Assembly: GCA_020438105.1 (NCBI GenBank)
Contig: JAGQVE010000002.1
Span: 124,001-188,000 of the forward strand
Length of the DNA: 64,000 nt
Reading direction: 5' to 3'
From: Bacteroidales bacterium
Lineage (GTDB): Bacteria; Bacteroidota; Bacteroidia; Bacteroidales; JAADJA01
Shown: in pieces, positions 1 through 7,278 of the stretch
Layout of the letters: the number at the start of each line of letters is the position of its first letter
How positions within the stretch are numbered: position 1 is the first letter of the stretch
Translations under genes and position numbers: made by a program
Notes under the pieces: model-generated
What the model was told of the DNA's origin: nothing
What the model saw: only the letters and a program-made list of their open reading frames with translations
The model's database searches: none

Positions 1-132
1 GCTTATCAAATCCTCTACTTTCTTTACCTGTGCCGTTTTATCACCTTTTAGGGTGGGTCCGTTGTCCGGATTTTTAGCCTGGTTAGTTAAGGTTTCACTA
101 TTTTCAGAATGATGCCGGTATATATCCCCCAT
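1..132 (-). CDS. 5' end of an unrecognised gene, cut by the window edge
   Basis: Reading leftwards from an ATG at 132-130, 44 codons stay open to the edge of the window (N-terminus MGDIYRHHSENSE). The visible peptide is hydrophilic, rich in Asn, Lys and Thr, and has no signal peptide or known motif. A perfect TAnnTTTG box sits 27 nt upstream, which is the main reason to believe the start. No function can be assigned from this fragment; it could also be a chance open frame. Confidence 0.4.
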   Translation of the reverse strand, partial: MGDIYRHHSENSETLTNQAKNPDNGPTLKGDKTAQVKKVEDLIS

Positions 133-158
133 ATAAAAAACGATGTTTATACTAATAA

Positions 159-166
159 CAAATTTA
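159..166 (-). promoter_or_regulatory. -7 box for the left-edge gene
   Basis: The minus strand reads TAAATTTG here, matching the Bacteroidota -7 consensus TAnnTTTG, 27 nt before the ATG at 132. No convincing -33 TTG was found at 19-21 nt. This would give a leader of roughly 20 nt. Confidence 0.4.
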
Positions 167-242
167 GGAATATTTATTAGAATACTTTAGTCAGGGCTTG
201 GATACGAAAATAAAAAACATAAGTTTTAACATTGACTAATGT

Positions 243-269
243 TTGTCTAGCCCAAAATCACTATTTTTG
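243..269 (+). promoter_or_regulatory. Possible promoter of the inositol phosphatase operon
   Basis: TATTTTTG at 262-269 matches TAnnTTTG, with a TTG at 243-245. The 16 nt spacing is shorter than the usual 19-21. The box ends 18 nt before the ATG at 288. It is the best candidate in the gap and would drive the four-gene operon. Confidence 0.35.
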
Positions 270-287
270 ACCTAAATTGATAGCAGG

Positions 288-1082
288 ATGTATTTGGAAT
301 TAATCACCAAGCAAGTTGCAAATTTGAGCAGGGCCATTGGCGCTTATATCAAGGCTGAAAGTAAAAACATTCACAATAAGCGGATTGAAGATAAGGGCGT
401 AAATGATTTTGTGACCGAAGTGGATAAAAATTCGGAGAAAAAACTTGTTGCCGAACTGCAAAAGATTTTGCCCGAAGCAGGGATAATAGCTGAAGAAGGA
501 AGCGATTATGAAAGAAAAGACAATTACAACTGGATCATTGACCCGCTGGACGGCACCACCAATTTTATACACGGAGCCCAACCCTATTCCATCAGCATTG
601 GACTAATGGAAAAAAGCAGGATCGTTTCGGGGGTAGTTTATGAAATAAATTTAAACGAATGTTTTTACGCCTGGCAAAAAGGCGGCGCTTACCTGAACGG
701 CCATAAAATAAGCACCTCGCAGGCTCCAATGGTAAAAGACGCACTGGTTGCTACGGGATTTCCCTATTCCAACTTCAGCAGGCTGGATAATTACCTGGAC
801 GCTTTTGTTTACTTCATGAAAAACTCGCATGGATTGCGCCGGCTGGGCTCTGCGGCAGTTGATCTTGCCTATGTTGCCTGTGGCAGGTATGATGCCTTTT
901 TTGAATACGGACTCAAACCCTGGGATGTAGCCGCAGGTTCCATCATTGTTCAGGAAGCAGGTGGAATAGTGGCTGATTTTTCGGGGGCGGACAATTTTGT
1001 ATTTGGAGGTGAGTTAGCAGCCGGAAATGGCTTGCTGGCTGATGAGTTTATTCGGATTCTGTCAGATAAATTTAATTCATGA
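288..1082 (+). CDS. Inositol monophosphatase family phosphatase
   Basis: This is a 264-residue Mg-dependent sugar/inositol phosphate phosphatase of the SuhB/IMPase family, cytosolic. The three metal-site motifs are all present: EEGS around residues 69-72, DPLDGTTNF at 85-93, and PWDVAAG with Asp213. The length is normal for the family. In vivo substrates differ among members (inositol-1-phosphate, fructose-1,6-bisphosphate, histidinol phosphate), so the substrate here is not known. It is first in a plus-strand operon; the next gene starts 17 nt after its stop. Confidence 0.9.
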   Translation: MYLELITKQVANLSRAIGAYIKAESKNIHNKRIEDKGVNDFVTEVDKNSEKKLVAELQKILPEAGIIAEEGSDYERKDNYNWIIDPLDGTTNFIHGAQPYSISIGLMEKSRIVSGVVYEINLNECFYAWQKGGAYLNGHKISTSQAPMVKDALVATGFPYSNFSRLDNYLDAFVYFMKNSHGLRRLGSAAVDLAYVACGRYDAFFEYGLKPWDVAAGSIIVQEAGGIVADFSGADNFVFGGELAAGNGLLADEFIRILSDKFNS

Positions 1083-1099
1083 TCAAAGTGATATGATTT

Positions 1100-1495
1100 A
1101 TGGCAAGGAAAAAGAATTCTTATAATATTCAGCCCGATGCAGAAACAAGGGTGGTAAAGGATACACCCAGCCGAAGTATTGCCAAGGCCATCACCTGGCG
1201 GATCATTGCTTCTGCTACCACTTTTATTGCCGTTTTTATAGCATTGTCATTTAAAGCCTTAAAAGATCCCGAAGGCCAGCATGAAGATTTGATTAAAAAT
1301 GCCTGGACCGCGCTTTACATCACCCCTTTTGAGGCTGTTGCCAAACTCCTTTTATATTATTTTCACGAACGGGCCTGGACCAATATAACCTGGGGTAAAT
1401 ACATGCAACGTAAATACTGGAAAGGCAGAGCCTGGCGCAAAATGTACCGGCAAATGCATTCCGATGGACGGCAAAATCAAAATAACCAGAAATGA
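1100..1495 (+). CDS. DUF2061 small membrane protein
   Basis: This 131-residue protein carries the DUF2061 signature AKAITWRIIASATTFIAVF (about residues 28-46) at the start of a first membrane helix. A second hydrophobic stretch (YITPFEAVAKLLLYYFHERAW) follows after a short soluble loop. The tail is basic and rich in Trp, Lys and Arg and probably cytosolic. The family is widespread but has no established function. Its last codons overlap the next gene by 4 nt (ATGA), which suggests translational coupling with the NfeD protease. Confidence 0.8.
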   Translation: MARKKNSYNIQPDAETRVVKDTPSRSIAKAITWRIIASATTFIAVFIALSFKALKDPEGQHEDLIKNAWTALYITPFEAVAKLLLYYFHERAWTNITWGKYMQRKYWKGRAWRKMYRQMHSDGRQNQNNQK

Positions 1496-2862
1496 TATTA
1501 AAGCTTAAACCGATCCTTTTTTTCATCAGTGTATTCTTACCAATGCTAAGCATTTTGGCAAACGACAGCACCTTTGTTGTTTATAAGTTCAACATCAAGG
1601 AAGAGATTGCAGCGCCTGTTCAACGTAAAACGCATGAGGCGTTTGAGGAAGCCCGCAAAATGCATGCTGATCTTATCCTCATTCACATGAACACTTACGG
1701 CGGGAGGCTCGATGCAGCCGACAGCATTCGTACGATGATACTTCGGTCAAAAATTCCGGTTTATGTTTTTATTGATAACAATGCGGCATCGGCCGGCGCA
1801 TTGATCTCCATTGCCTGCGATAGTATTTACATGACCACTGCCGCCAACATTGGCGCTGCCACCGTGGTGGATCAGTCGGGCAAACCGGTACCCGACAAAT
1901 ATCAGTCGTACATGCGGTCGATGATGCGTTCAACGGCTGAGTCAAAGGGTCGAGATCCGGATATTGCACAGGCGATGGTGGATCCCAGGATTTACATCGA
2001 AGGTATTATTGACACCGGAAAAGTTTTAACTTTCACGGCCAGTGAAGCGATGAAATTCGGGTTTTGTGAAGGTATTGCCGAATCGGTGCCCGAAGTGCTG
2101 ACAAAAGCAGGTGTAAAGGATTATACCATTGTTGAACAACAATTTTCATGGACCGATAATGTGATCCATTTCCTGATCAACCCATTTGTGAGCGGCATTC
2201 TTATCATGGTCATCATCGGCGGAATTTATTTCGAACTTCAAACGCCGGGAGTAGGCTTTCCTATCGCAGCCTCTGTTGTAGCGGCCCTTCTCTATTTTGC
2301 TCCGCTCTACATACAGGGAATGGCCGAAAACTGGGAAATCCTGCTGTTTATTGTAGGGGTTATTCTCATAGCGGTTGAAATATTTGCCATTCCCGGTTTT
2401 GGTGTAACCGGAGTACTCGGAATCATTTTCGTGCTTACCGGCTTAACCCTGAGCATGACCGGAAATATGGGCCTGGATTTTACGGGTGTTGCACTTACTG
2501 CATTGGTCAAATCCTTTTTCATAGTGGTCATTGCCATGTTTGCCTCCCTGATTCTCTCTTTCTATTTTGGCAAAAAAATACTCACCAGCACCATTTTCGG
2601 GCACCTCGCCCTTGATTCGGAACAACTCAAAGAAGCTGGATTTACCTCATCCGACAGCACATATCAATCGATGGTGGGCAATACGGGCGTGGCATTTACC
2701 GTGCTTCGCCCGGCCGGCAAGGTAAAAATTGGCGATGACATTTTTGATGCTACGGCAGAGGCTGGATTTATCGAAAAAGGCAAAAAGGTTAGGGTGACCG
2801 GCTATCAAACCTCCCAGCTTTTTGTAATCGCCATCGCCGAACTTGAAGGAGGAAATGAATGA
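1492..2862 (+). CDS. NfeD-family membrane-bound ClpP-class serine protease
   Basis: 456 residues. A signal peptide (about residues 1-23) is followed by a ClpP/SppA-like serine protease domain. The segment [14 protein letters not shown] holds the likely nucleophile serine. Four to five membrane helices (about residues 230-360) come next, then a C-terminal soluble OB-fold NfeD domain. This is the long NfeD form; known members cleave membrane proteins such as stomatins, but no stomatin/SPFH gene is adjacent here. It overlaps both neighbours by 4 nt (ATGA at 1492 and at 2859), so it is translated as part of the operon. Confidence 0.9.
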   Translation: MILKLKPILFFISVFLPMLSILANDSTFVVYKFNIKEEIAAPVQRKTHEAFEEARKMHADLILIHMNTYGGRLDAADSIRTMILRSKIPVYVFIDNNAASAGALISIACDSIYMTTAANIGAATVVDQSGKPVPDKYQSYMRSMMRSTAESKGRDPDIAQAMVDPRIYIEGIIDTGKVLTFTASEAMKFGFCEGIAESVPEVLTKAGVKDYTIVEQQFSWTDNVIHFLINPFVSGILIMVIIGGIYFELQTPGVGFPIAASVVAALLYFAPLYIQGMAENWEILLFIVGVILIAVEIFAIPGFGVTGVLGIIFVLTGLTLSMTGNMGLDFTGVALTALVKSFFIVVIAMFASLILSFYFGKKILTSTIFGHLALDSEQLKEAGFTSSDSTYQSMVGNTGVAFTVLRPAGKVKIGDDIFDATAEAGFIEKGKKVRVTGYQTSQLFVIAIAELEGGNE

Positions 2863-3362
2863 AGATAGAGATCATACGGGGCGATATAACCGCCCTGGAA
2901 ACCGATGCCATCGTAAATGCAGCCAACAACAGCCTGCTTGGCGGGGGCGGCGTTGACGGAGCCATTCATCGGGCGGCGGGACCGCAATTGCTTGAAGCTT
3001 GCAAACAACTGAACGGATGCCAAACAGGAGATGCTAAAATTACCCCCGGCTTTCATCTGCCTTCCAAATTTGTGATACACACCGTGGGGCCAGTTTGGCG
3101 AGGCGGAATCAATAATGAAGAAAACCTCCTGCGCTCCTGTTATTTAAAAAGCATGGAACTGGCCACCGCTAATCATTGCCAATCCATTGCATTTCCAAAC
3201 ATCAGCACCGGGGTTTATCATTTTCCGAAGGAAAAAGCAGCTGAAATTGCAGTAGAGACAATAAGATCATACATGCAGGAAGTTACACAACCCCGGCAGG
3301 TGTATTTTGTATGTTTTGATGCAGAAAACCATGATATTTACAAACGCTTGCTGAATCAATAA
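2859..3362 (+). CDS. Macrodomain protein, probable O-acetyl-ADP-ribose deacetylase
   Basis: A 167-residue single macrodomain of the YmdB/MacroD type. It shows [19 protein letters not shown] (residues 16-34) with the ADP-ribose-binding Asn and glycine loop, then HTVGPVW and [10 protein letters not shown], the second loop around the distal ribose. Family members remove acetyl from O-acetyl-ADP-ribose or mono-ADP-ribose from acidic residues in proteins. It overlaps the NfeD gene by 4 nt and ends the operon. It is the last ordinary chromosomal gene before the cassette array. Confidence 0.92.
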   Translation: MKIEIIRGDITALETDAIVNAANNSLLGGGGVDGAIHRAAGPQLLEACKQLNGCQTGDAKITPGFHLPSKFVIHTVGPVWRGGINNEENLLRSCYLKSMELATANHCQSIAFPNISTGVYHFPKEKAAEIAVETIRSYMQEVTQPRQVYFVCFDAENHDIYKRLLNQ

Positions 3363-3496
3363 TTATCAACAAGCGAACATCCCCTCATGCTTACTTTCAA
3401 AAAAGGGTGCCTCCCCTGTTGCCGGTATCGATTTTTAATTTAGTTTAGTAGCACCAAAATTAAAAGCATGAAGAAAACAACAAAATCAATAATCCA

Positions 3497-3586
3497 TAAC
3501 AGCTTACTAAGTAAAAAAGCGGTTTTTATCACGTTTTTGTACCGTATATGGAAATTAACGTGATAAAAGCTGTTGATATATACTAG
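3497..3586 (+). other. Putative recombination site at the 5' border of the cassette array
   Basis: The 224-nt gap 3363-3586 has no gene. It contains a perfect 12-nt inverted repeat, TTTTATCACGTT (3524-3535) and AACGTGATAAAA (3557-3568), with 21 nt between the arms. AACAGC (3498-3503) and GCTGTT (3569-3574) add a second pair. The sequence ends in ACTAG^TTGGC, where the first cassette begins. It could be an attI-like site or the attC of a lost upstream cassette. That is inferred from position and symmetry. Confidence 0.4.
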
Positions 3587-3601
3587 TTGGCAAACATTAA
3601 A

Positions 3602-4024
3602 ATGAAAGTACTTGTAACGATATTAACTTCATTAATTCTTTTGGCTATGACCGATAAGAACAATCGGACTCTTCAAGGTGACTATTACGGTTCGTGGGCA
3701 AGAACAACTTGGGAGTATCACTTTAACAAAGACAATTCTTTTAGTTTTAAATCGAATGGACATTTTGGAAATACACGCTCTATTGGTAAATACTCAGTAA
3801 CAGGAGACACCTTGATTCTTAATTCTATTTTGAGCGATACGACTGATAGAAAAGGATTTTACAATTTTAAAAACGAGAAATTCTTGATTGATGGAGATTC
3901 TTGCATTATAAGCTTAAGTACGGGTTATGACTACTGTAAGACTCACTTGACAGAATCTAAAATTGAAAACTCTAATGATGTCATTTGGACAATAGAGCCT
4001 AGTAGAAAGAGAATTGAAAAATAA
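3602..4024 (+). CDS. Cassette 1: small exported protein of unknown function
   Basis: 140 residues from the ATG at 3602. A TTG at 3587 in the same frame would add five codons, but it is the first base triplet of the cassette after the crossover, so the ATG is preferred. A hydrophobic N-terminus (residues 1-16) suggests a signal peptide without a lipobox. The rest is rich in Gly, Tyr, Phe and Asn (QGDYYGSWARTTWEYHF, then a GKYSVTGDTLIL turn), a pattern seen in small lipocalin-like beta barrels. I do not recognise a family. The base composition is clearly more AT-rich than the operon before it. Confidence 0.7.
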   Translation: MKVLVTILTSLILLAMTDKNNRTLQGDYYGSWARTTWEYHFNKDNSFSFKSNGHFGNTRSIGKYSVTGDTLILNSILSDTTDRKGFYNFKNEKFLIDGDSCIISLSTGYDYCKTHLTESKIENSNDVIWTIEPSRKRIEK

Positions 4025-4028
4025 AAAC

Positions 4029-4161
4029 GTTTGCCAACACGGCATATAGCTTATGGCGGGTGAACGGCTACCAGCAAGGTTTTCGCTCCGTAGCCAGCTT
4101 TGGTTTCGGTGGACAGGAAAGTGCTTCGAAACCGCCACAAGCCATATGCAAACCGTTGTGC
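4029..4161 (+). other. attC1, recombination site of cassette 1
   Basis: GTTTGCCAAC (4029-4038) is the exact reverse complement of GTTGGCAAAC at the start of cassette 1 (3586-3595). The stem GCATATAGCTTATGGCGG (4042-4059) pairs with 4132-4149 at 16 of 18 positions. Short unpaired spacers lie between the outer box and the stem, as in known attC sites. The loop contains further small hairpins (GGCTAC with GTAGCC; GGTTTCGG with CGAAACC). The site ends in AAACCG^TTGTGCC, with crossover after 4155. Confidence 0.7.
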
Positions 4162-4195
4162 CCCATTAAAAAAAGACATTATAAATAGATAAATT

Positions 4196-5017
4196 ATGGA
4201 TATTGAAAAAATAAAAAATTACAACCAGAAAATGCTTGCAGCTTTTAGTACAATGATTGTAATAGCTGCTGGAATTGGACTGATTGCATTGATAATCTTT
4301 GTGATTTCCGAATTGATTCCGAATAAAAGACCAATGACTAATACTTTACTTGCGGACGAGAAGGTTGACGAATTAAAAAAAGATAGCCTTCGACAGCAAA
4401 TTATCTCATATGATTCGCCAAGACTTGTAGATACCTTGAATTTAATTTATTTATTACCTGTCAATGTTAAGACTCTTGAGAAACCTGAAAAAATGGATAA
4501 GGAAGTACTCGGACTTCTTGATATGGATTACGAAATGAGTTCTGGTCGAAAATTCTCAGGCAGGAGATTTTATGGAGCCTTTAATAATCTGATTGTTTAT
4601 GATTATAAAAACGGTACTTCTACCAAGATTAGTGATTCAAGATTTATCGGAACAGATTTATCGTTTGAATATTTTGATGATGAAATAATCATAGTGTTTA
4701 CAGGAGCAGCAAAGGATACTGACAAGGACAAAAGCATTACTCTGCTTGACTTTAAATCATTATTTGTCTATTCCCTTAAAACAAGAGAACTTAAAAAAGT
4801 AAGTCTTGACAATTCAACTGTTAATGAATTTAAGTACGTAGAAAATAAAAAAGATATTCTTATAACATTTGGATACGATAGGAATAAAAACAACAAGTTT
4901 GATTCTGACATTGAACCGACTTTTGTAATGAAATATGATTACACGAATGATAAGTTAATTCCGATAGTTGACAAAGAACTTGAAAAGGATATTCAAAAAA
5001 TTATTGATAAAAATTAA
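4196..5017 (+). CDS. Cassette 2: membrane-anchored protein with EF-hand-like loops
   Basis: 273 residues with one membrane helix near the N-terminus (about residues 13-39) and a large, probably periplasmic, domain. Two loops resemble calcium-binding EF-hands: DTDKDKSITLLD (about residues 180-191) and DRNKNNKFDSDIE (about 229-241). Both carry acidic or Asn/Ser side chains at alternating positions. The middle of the protein is beta-rich. No enzyme family is recognised. It starts 40 nt after the crossover at 4155 and ends one base before attC2, a compact cassette layout. Calcium binding is inferred from the loops only. Confidence 0.75.
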   Translation: MDIEKIKNYNQKMLAAFSTMIVIAAGIGLIALIIFVISELIPNKRPMTNTLLADEKVDELKKDSLRQQIISYDSPRLVDTLNLIYLLPVNVKTLEKPEKMDKEVLGLLDMDYEMSSGRKFSGRRFYGAFNNLIVYDYKNGTSTKISDSRFIGTDLSFEYFDDEIIIVFTGAAKDTDKDKSITLLDFKSLFVYSLKTRELKKVSLDNSTVNEFKYVENKKDILITFGYDRNKNNKFDSDIEPTFVMKYDYTNDKLIPIVDKELEKDIQKIIDKN

Positions 5018-5018
5018 C

Positions 5019-5199
5019 GGGGCACAAAACTAAATATAAGTAATAGCGGTTTCGGTGGGTATTCTGGCGGTTGTTTTTCAAATCAGCCCCACCAAATCTG
5101 CCGATTTGACTATTTAGATAAGGTGCAGCTTTGGCTACTTTGTAACTTGATATGAAACCGCTCTGAAGTCCGCTACTGCTCATATTATTACCGTTCACA
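5019..5199 (+). other. attC2, recombination site of cassette 2
   Basis: GGGGCACAAA (5019-5028) matches, at 9 of 10 bases, the reverse complement of GTTGTGCCCC at the start of cassette 2 (4155-4164). The stem ATATAAGTAATAGCGG (5034-5049) pairs with 5170-5185 at 13 of 16 positions. GGTGGG and CCCACC form an inner hairpin. The site ends in TTACCG^TTCACAG, with crossover after 5193. At about 175 nt this is a long attC. Confidence 0.65.
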
Positions 5200-5211
5200 G
5201 CATTTTGAGAA

Positions 5212-5796
5212 ATGAAAACCATTGAAGAGAAATATAAAGAATTCTATCATCTGGAATTTCCAAGTGAATTAAAAGGGGAAGAAATATTGGGAATAGATTT
5301 AGTATTGCTTGACTCTGAGACTGCAGGACTTATTGACAAATACATTAGTTATAAAGGAAAACTTACAAAACCTGACTTTGAATTACTTGAAATACTTAAC
5401 CAAGAATTGAAAACAGTAACAAAAGAATTAAAAGGAATTTACCGAACTTACTTTTCGACTTTGTGGAATTTATCAAATCAAGTTGTTTCAAAATTAAGTC
5501 AAACAAAACGATTTTTGAAAAATACGAAAGACGAAGAAATTCATAGAAAGTGGAAAAAGAACTTCAAAATAATTAGAGAAATACTAAATGAATGGGACCC
5601 ACTTGGAGTTGCAGATATGGTTGATGATGAATATGACGCAATTAATTTTTTAGCATATTCTGCTGTGATTAATAATGGAGAATTAAAAGAAATTAAAAAT
5701 GCTATTAATGGATATTTGACCAAGTCAATGGAAATTAATGCTTCTGAAAATGATATTGAAGAGATTGCAAGAAAGATAAAAAACGCTGTACAATAA
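5212..5796 (+). CDS. Cassette 3: soluble helical protein of unknown function
   Basis: 194 residues, no signal peptide and no membrane helix, strongly charged and probably almost all alpha-helical (many Lys, Glu, Leu and Ile in heptad-like runs). Visible landmarks are LLEILNQELKTVTKELKG and EWDPLGVADMVDDEYDAINF. The second resembles the small hypothetical proteins often annotated near toxin-antitoxin or phage genes, but I cannot name a family. The start lies 18 nt after the crossover at 5193. The stop codon falls inside the left end of attC3. Codons are very A-rich compared with the flanking housekeeping genes. Confidence 0.7.
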   Translation: MKTIEEKYKEFYHLEFPSELKGEEILGIDLVLLDSETAGLIDKYISYKGKLTKPDFELLEILNQELKTVTKELKGIYRTYFSTLWNLSNQVVSKLSQTKRFLKNTKDEEIHRKWKKNFKIIREILNEWDPLGVADMVDDEYDAINFLAYSAVINNGELKEIKNAINGYLTKSMEINASENDIEEIARKIKNAVQ

Positions 5797-5918
5797 CAAA
5801 TATAGTGCATTTGGCTGATAGAGCTATAAATGAAAATGATAGCAATAAATGAACATAGTTGTAAATTGAGAATTTGGAGTGTTGAAATGCCAAACGCACC
5901 ATATTCAAACCGTTAGTG
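5783..5918 (+). other. attC3, recombination site of cassette 3
   Basis: TATAGTGCATTTGGC (5801-5815) pairs with GCCAAACGCACCATA (5889-5903) at 13 of 15 positions. The outer box is weaker than in the other sites: GCTGT at 5785-5789 matches part of the reverse complement of cassette 3's start GTTCACAGC (5193-5201), then diverges. The right end AAACCG^TTAGTGC has the same CAAACCGTT as attC1, with crossover after 5912. Confidence 0.6.
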
Positions 5919-5986
5919 CTAATTTAACAAAAATTCCATACAGTTATTAAACTGATTTTTTGATATAAAACTTAAAAGAAGACACA

Positions 5987-6571
5987 ATGGATAGAAATAA
6001 GATAAAAGAAGAAATGGGAAATTTTAGAAAAGCTCCTATTTCAATAACCATTTCAGTTATAATATTATCCTTCTTAGTATATCTTTTTTTGGATAAAGTG
6101 GTATATAAAAAACAATTGGAAAACAAGGATTCTCAAATTGAATTACTAGAAAGACAATTAGACATTTATAAAGACAAGAAATATATCGTAGGAGAAACAA
6201 CATTTTCGCGATTATCAAATACTGAGCTGAAAAAGACAGCCAAGAAAAAATATGACAAGTTATTAGAAACTTACTTAAAATATAAAAGTTATGATACTAT
6301 CAGATTGAATCGCATATCTTCTTCTCGGGACTGGGATAAAATGATGGAGATTCAGGAAACACAAAGTAATTTTGGTTACATGATGGTTAATAATTATATG
6401 AATTTACATATGGTTGAGATAATATTGATTCGAGAACAAATTTTATTACGACTTCCAAAAGAAGAAGCAAAAAAATCCGATTTATTTGTTTATCAACATC
6501 CTACAAATCCATTAGGGTATAAAGATTTATTAGATGATTTTAATTCATTGATACTAAAATTACCAGAATAG
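5987..6571 (+). CDS. Cassette 4: membrane-anchored coiled-coil protein, possibly truncated
   Basis: 194 residues with a membrane helix (about residues 17-34) followed by a short coiled coil (KKQLENKDSQIELLERQLD) and a soluble helical domain; family not recognised. It starts 74 nt after the crossover at 5912. The stop TAG (6569-6571) coincides with the boundary of the group II intron fragment: the G at 6571 may belong to the intron. The original protein may therefore have been longer, and the attC expected after it (reverse complement of GTTAGTGCTAATT) is not found. Confidence 0.65.
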   Translation: MDRNKIKEEMGNFRKAPISITISVIILSFLVYLFLDKVVYKKQLENKDSQIELLERQLDIYKDKKYIVGETTFSRLSNTELKKTAKKKYDKLLETYLKYKSYDTIRLNRISSSRDWDKMMEIQETQSNFGYMMVNNYMNLHMVEIILIREQILLRLPKEEAKKSDLFVYQHPTNPLGYKDLLDDFNSLILKLPE

Positions 6572-6607
6572 TCGAGTAGGTAAAGGGGAGTTTCACCCCT
6601 AAACCTC

Positions 6608-6905
6608 TCACAGAACCGTACGTGAACCTCTCGATTCATACGGTTCTTCGTAATCAACCGAAGGTCTAAACCCAAGCAACCAATGGGGAAACAGGTAAGC
6701 ATAATGCTTTGATACCTGCCTCAGCCAAAGCATTGCCGTACGAAGGGATTTAGTCCTCTTAAAGCGTTTGTACTTGTTAAATGCCCACTTGACCATACGG
6801 CGGTTGAGCAACCTGAAAGCCTGCCGGAGCGCCGAAAGATGAAACTTCCCATAGTAATACAACCAGCCCCTGATCTTTGACTCTGTATCCTTCCCTGAAC
6901 TTCGG
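6608..6905 (-). pseudogene. C-terminal remnant of the intron reverse transcriptase/maturase
   Basis: About 95 codons match the maturase and C-terminal part of group II intron proteins: SKIRGWLYYYGKFHLSAL, then NRRMVKWAFNKYKRFKR, WLRQVSKHYAYLFPHWLLG and FRP. The catalytic polymerase domains are absent, so no active enzyme can be made. The frame is open from about 6905 but has no proper start codon at the break. The last codons overlap domain V, as is common in these introns. Confidence 0.8.
6612..6645 (-). ncRNA. Group II intron domain V hairpin
   Basis: A 34-nt hairpin on the minus strand begins GAACCGTATG, ends CGTACGGTTC, and has a GAGA-type loop. The length and shape are those of domain V. 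The usual first bases are GAGC, with the catalytic triad AGC; here they are GAAC, so the triad reads AAC. Confidence 0.7.
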
Positions 6906-6971
6906 CCAATTAAAATTAGAGTTCGGCAAGCCCGACAGGGCGCGTTCAGTATGAATAATTACTAATTTTAA

Positions 6972-7262
6972 ACGGTCAAAAAGAACAATGAAAAAATCAA
7001 TATATTCAGAAATTTGCTTAACCAAATAATTGAGAAAGTAAAAGTTGATGCATCAAAGATTTACATAAAAGGGTTGGTTGAGTTACTTTTTGAACAACCG
7101 TATTCAAAAATTGAATTTATTGTATATCAATTGGGCGAGGAGAGAAAGGCATCATCCAGATATCCAAAGGAGTTGGAGATAATAGGAATTCTTGAATCTC
7201 AAAATGTTGGAAGTGAGACTTTGTATATAAATAATAACTTGATTGAAATACTAAAAAAATAA
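6972..7262 (+). pseudogene. C-terminal fragment of a Fic-family protein
   Basis: An open frame after a TAA at 6969-6971 encodes about 96 residues. They resemble the C-terminal winged-helix tail of Bacteroidota Fic/DOC proteins: KGLVELLFEQPYSKIEF, then YPKELEIIGILES and SETLYINNNLIEILKK. The Fic core motif HPFxxGNGR and all of the catalytic domain are missing. A TTG at 7014 could start a shorter peptide. The loss of the 5' part fits a recombination event that also removed most of the adjacent intron. Confidence 0.6.
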
Positions 7263-7278
7263 AATCAATTATAACTAA

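Larger units (their letters stand above)
3587..6570 (+). mobile_element. Integron-like cassette array without integrase (CALIN)
   Basis: Four plus-strand cassettes each hold one unrelated AT-rich gene followed by a long imperfect palindrome ending in CCGTT. Crossover points by the G^TT rule are 3586/3587, 4155/4156, 5193/5194 and 5912/5913, giving cassettes of 569, 1038 and 719 bp and a fourth cut off at about 6570. In integrons, the left end of a cassette's own attC must pair with the cassette's 5' end. This holds for cassette 1 (10 of 10 bases) and cassette 2 (9 of 10), and weakly for cassette 3. No tyrosine recombinase gene is in the window. Confidence 0.75.
6571..6905 (-). mobile_element. 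3' fragment of a group II intron
   Basis: Read on the minus strand, this holds the end of an intron-encoded reverse transcriptase, then a domain V hairpin (6645-6612), a domain VI-like hairpin (AGGGG, loop, CCCCT), and a typical 3' end CTACTCGAC at about 6571. The 5' two kilobases of the intron are missing. The upstream limit is uncertain by tens of bases. It interrupts cassette 4 in the orientation opposite to the cassette gene, as group IIC-attC introns do. Confidence 0.8.

Noticed and set aside
3587-3601. TTG at 3587 as start of the first cassette gene
   Set aside because: These bases are the recombination core of the cassette end; the ATG at 3602 fits the signal peptide better.
6777-7025. 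Minus-strand 82-codon open frame across the intron-fic junction
   Set aside because: It runs in a different frame from the reverse transcriptase remnant and spans the break; no motif supports it.
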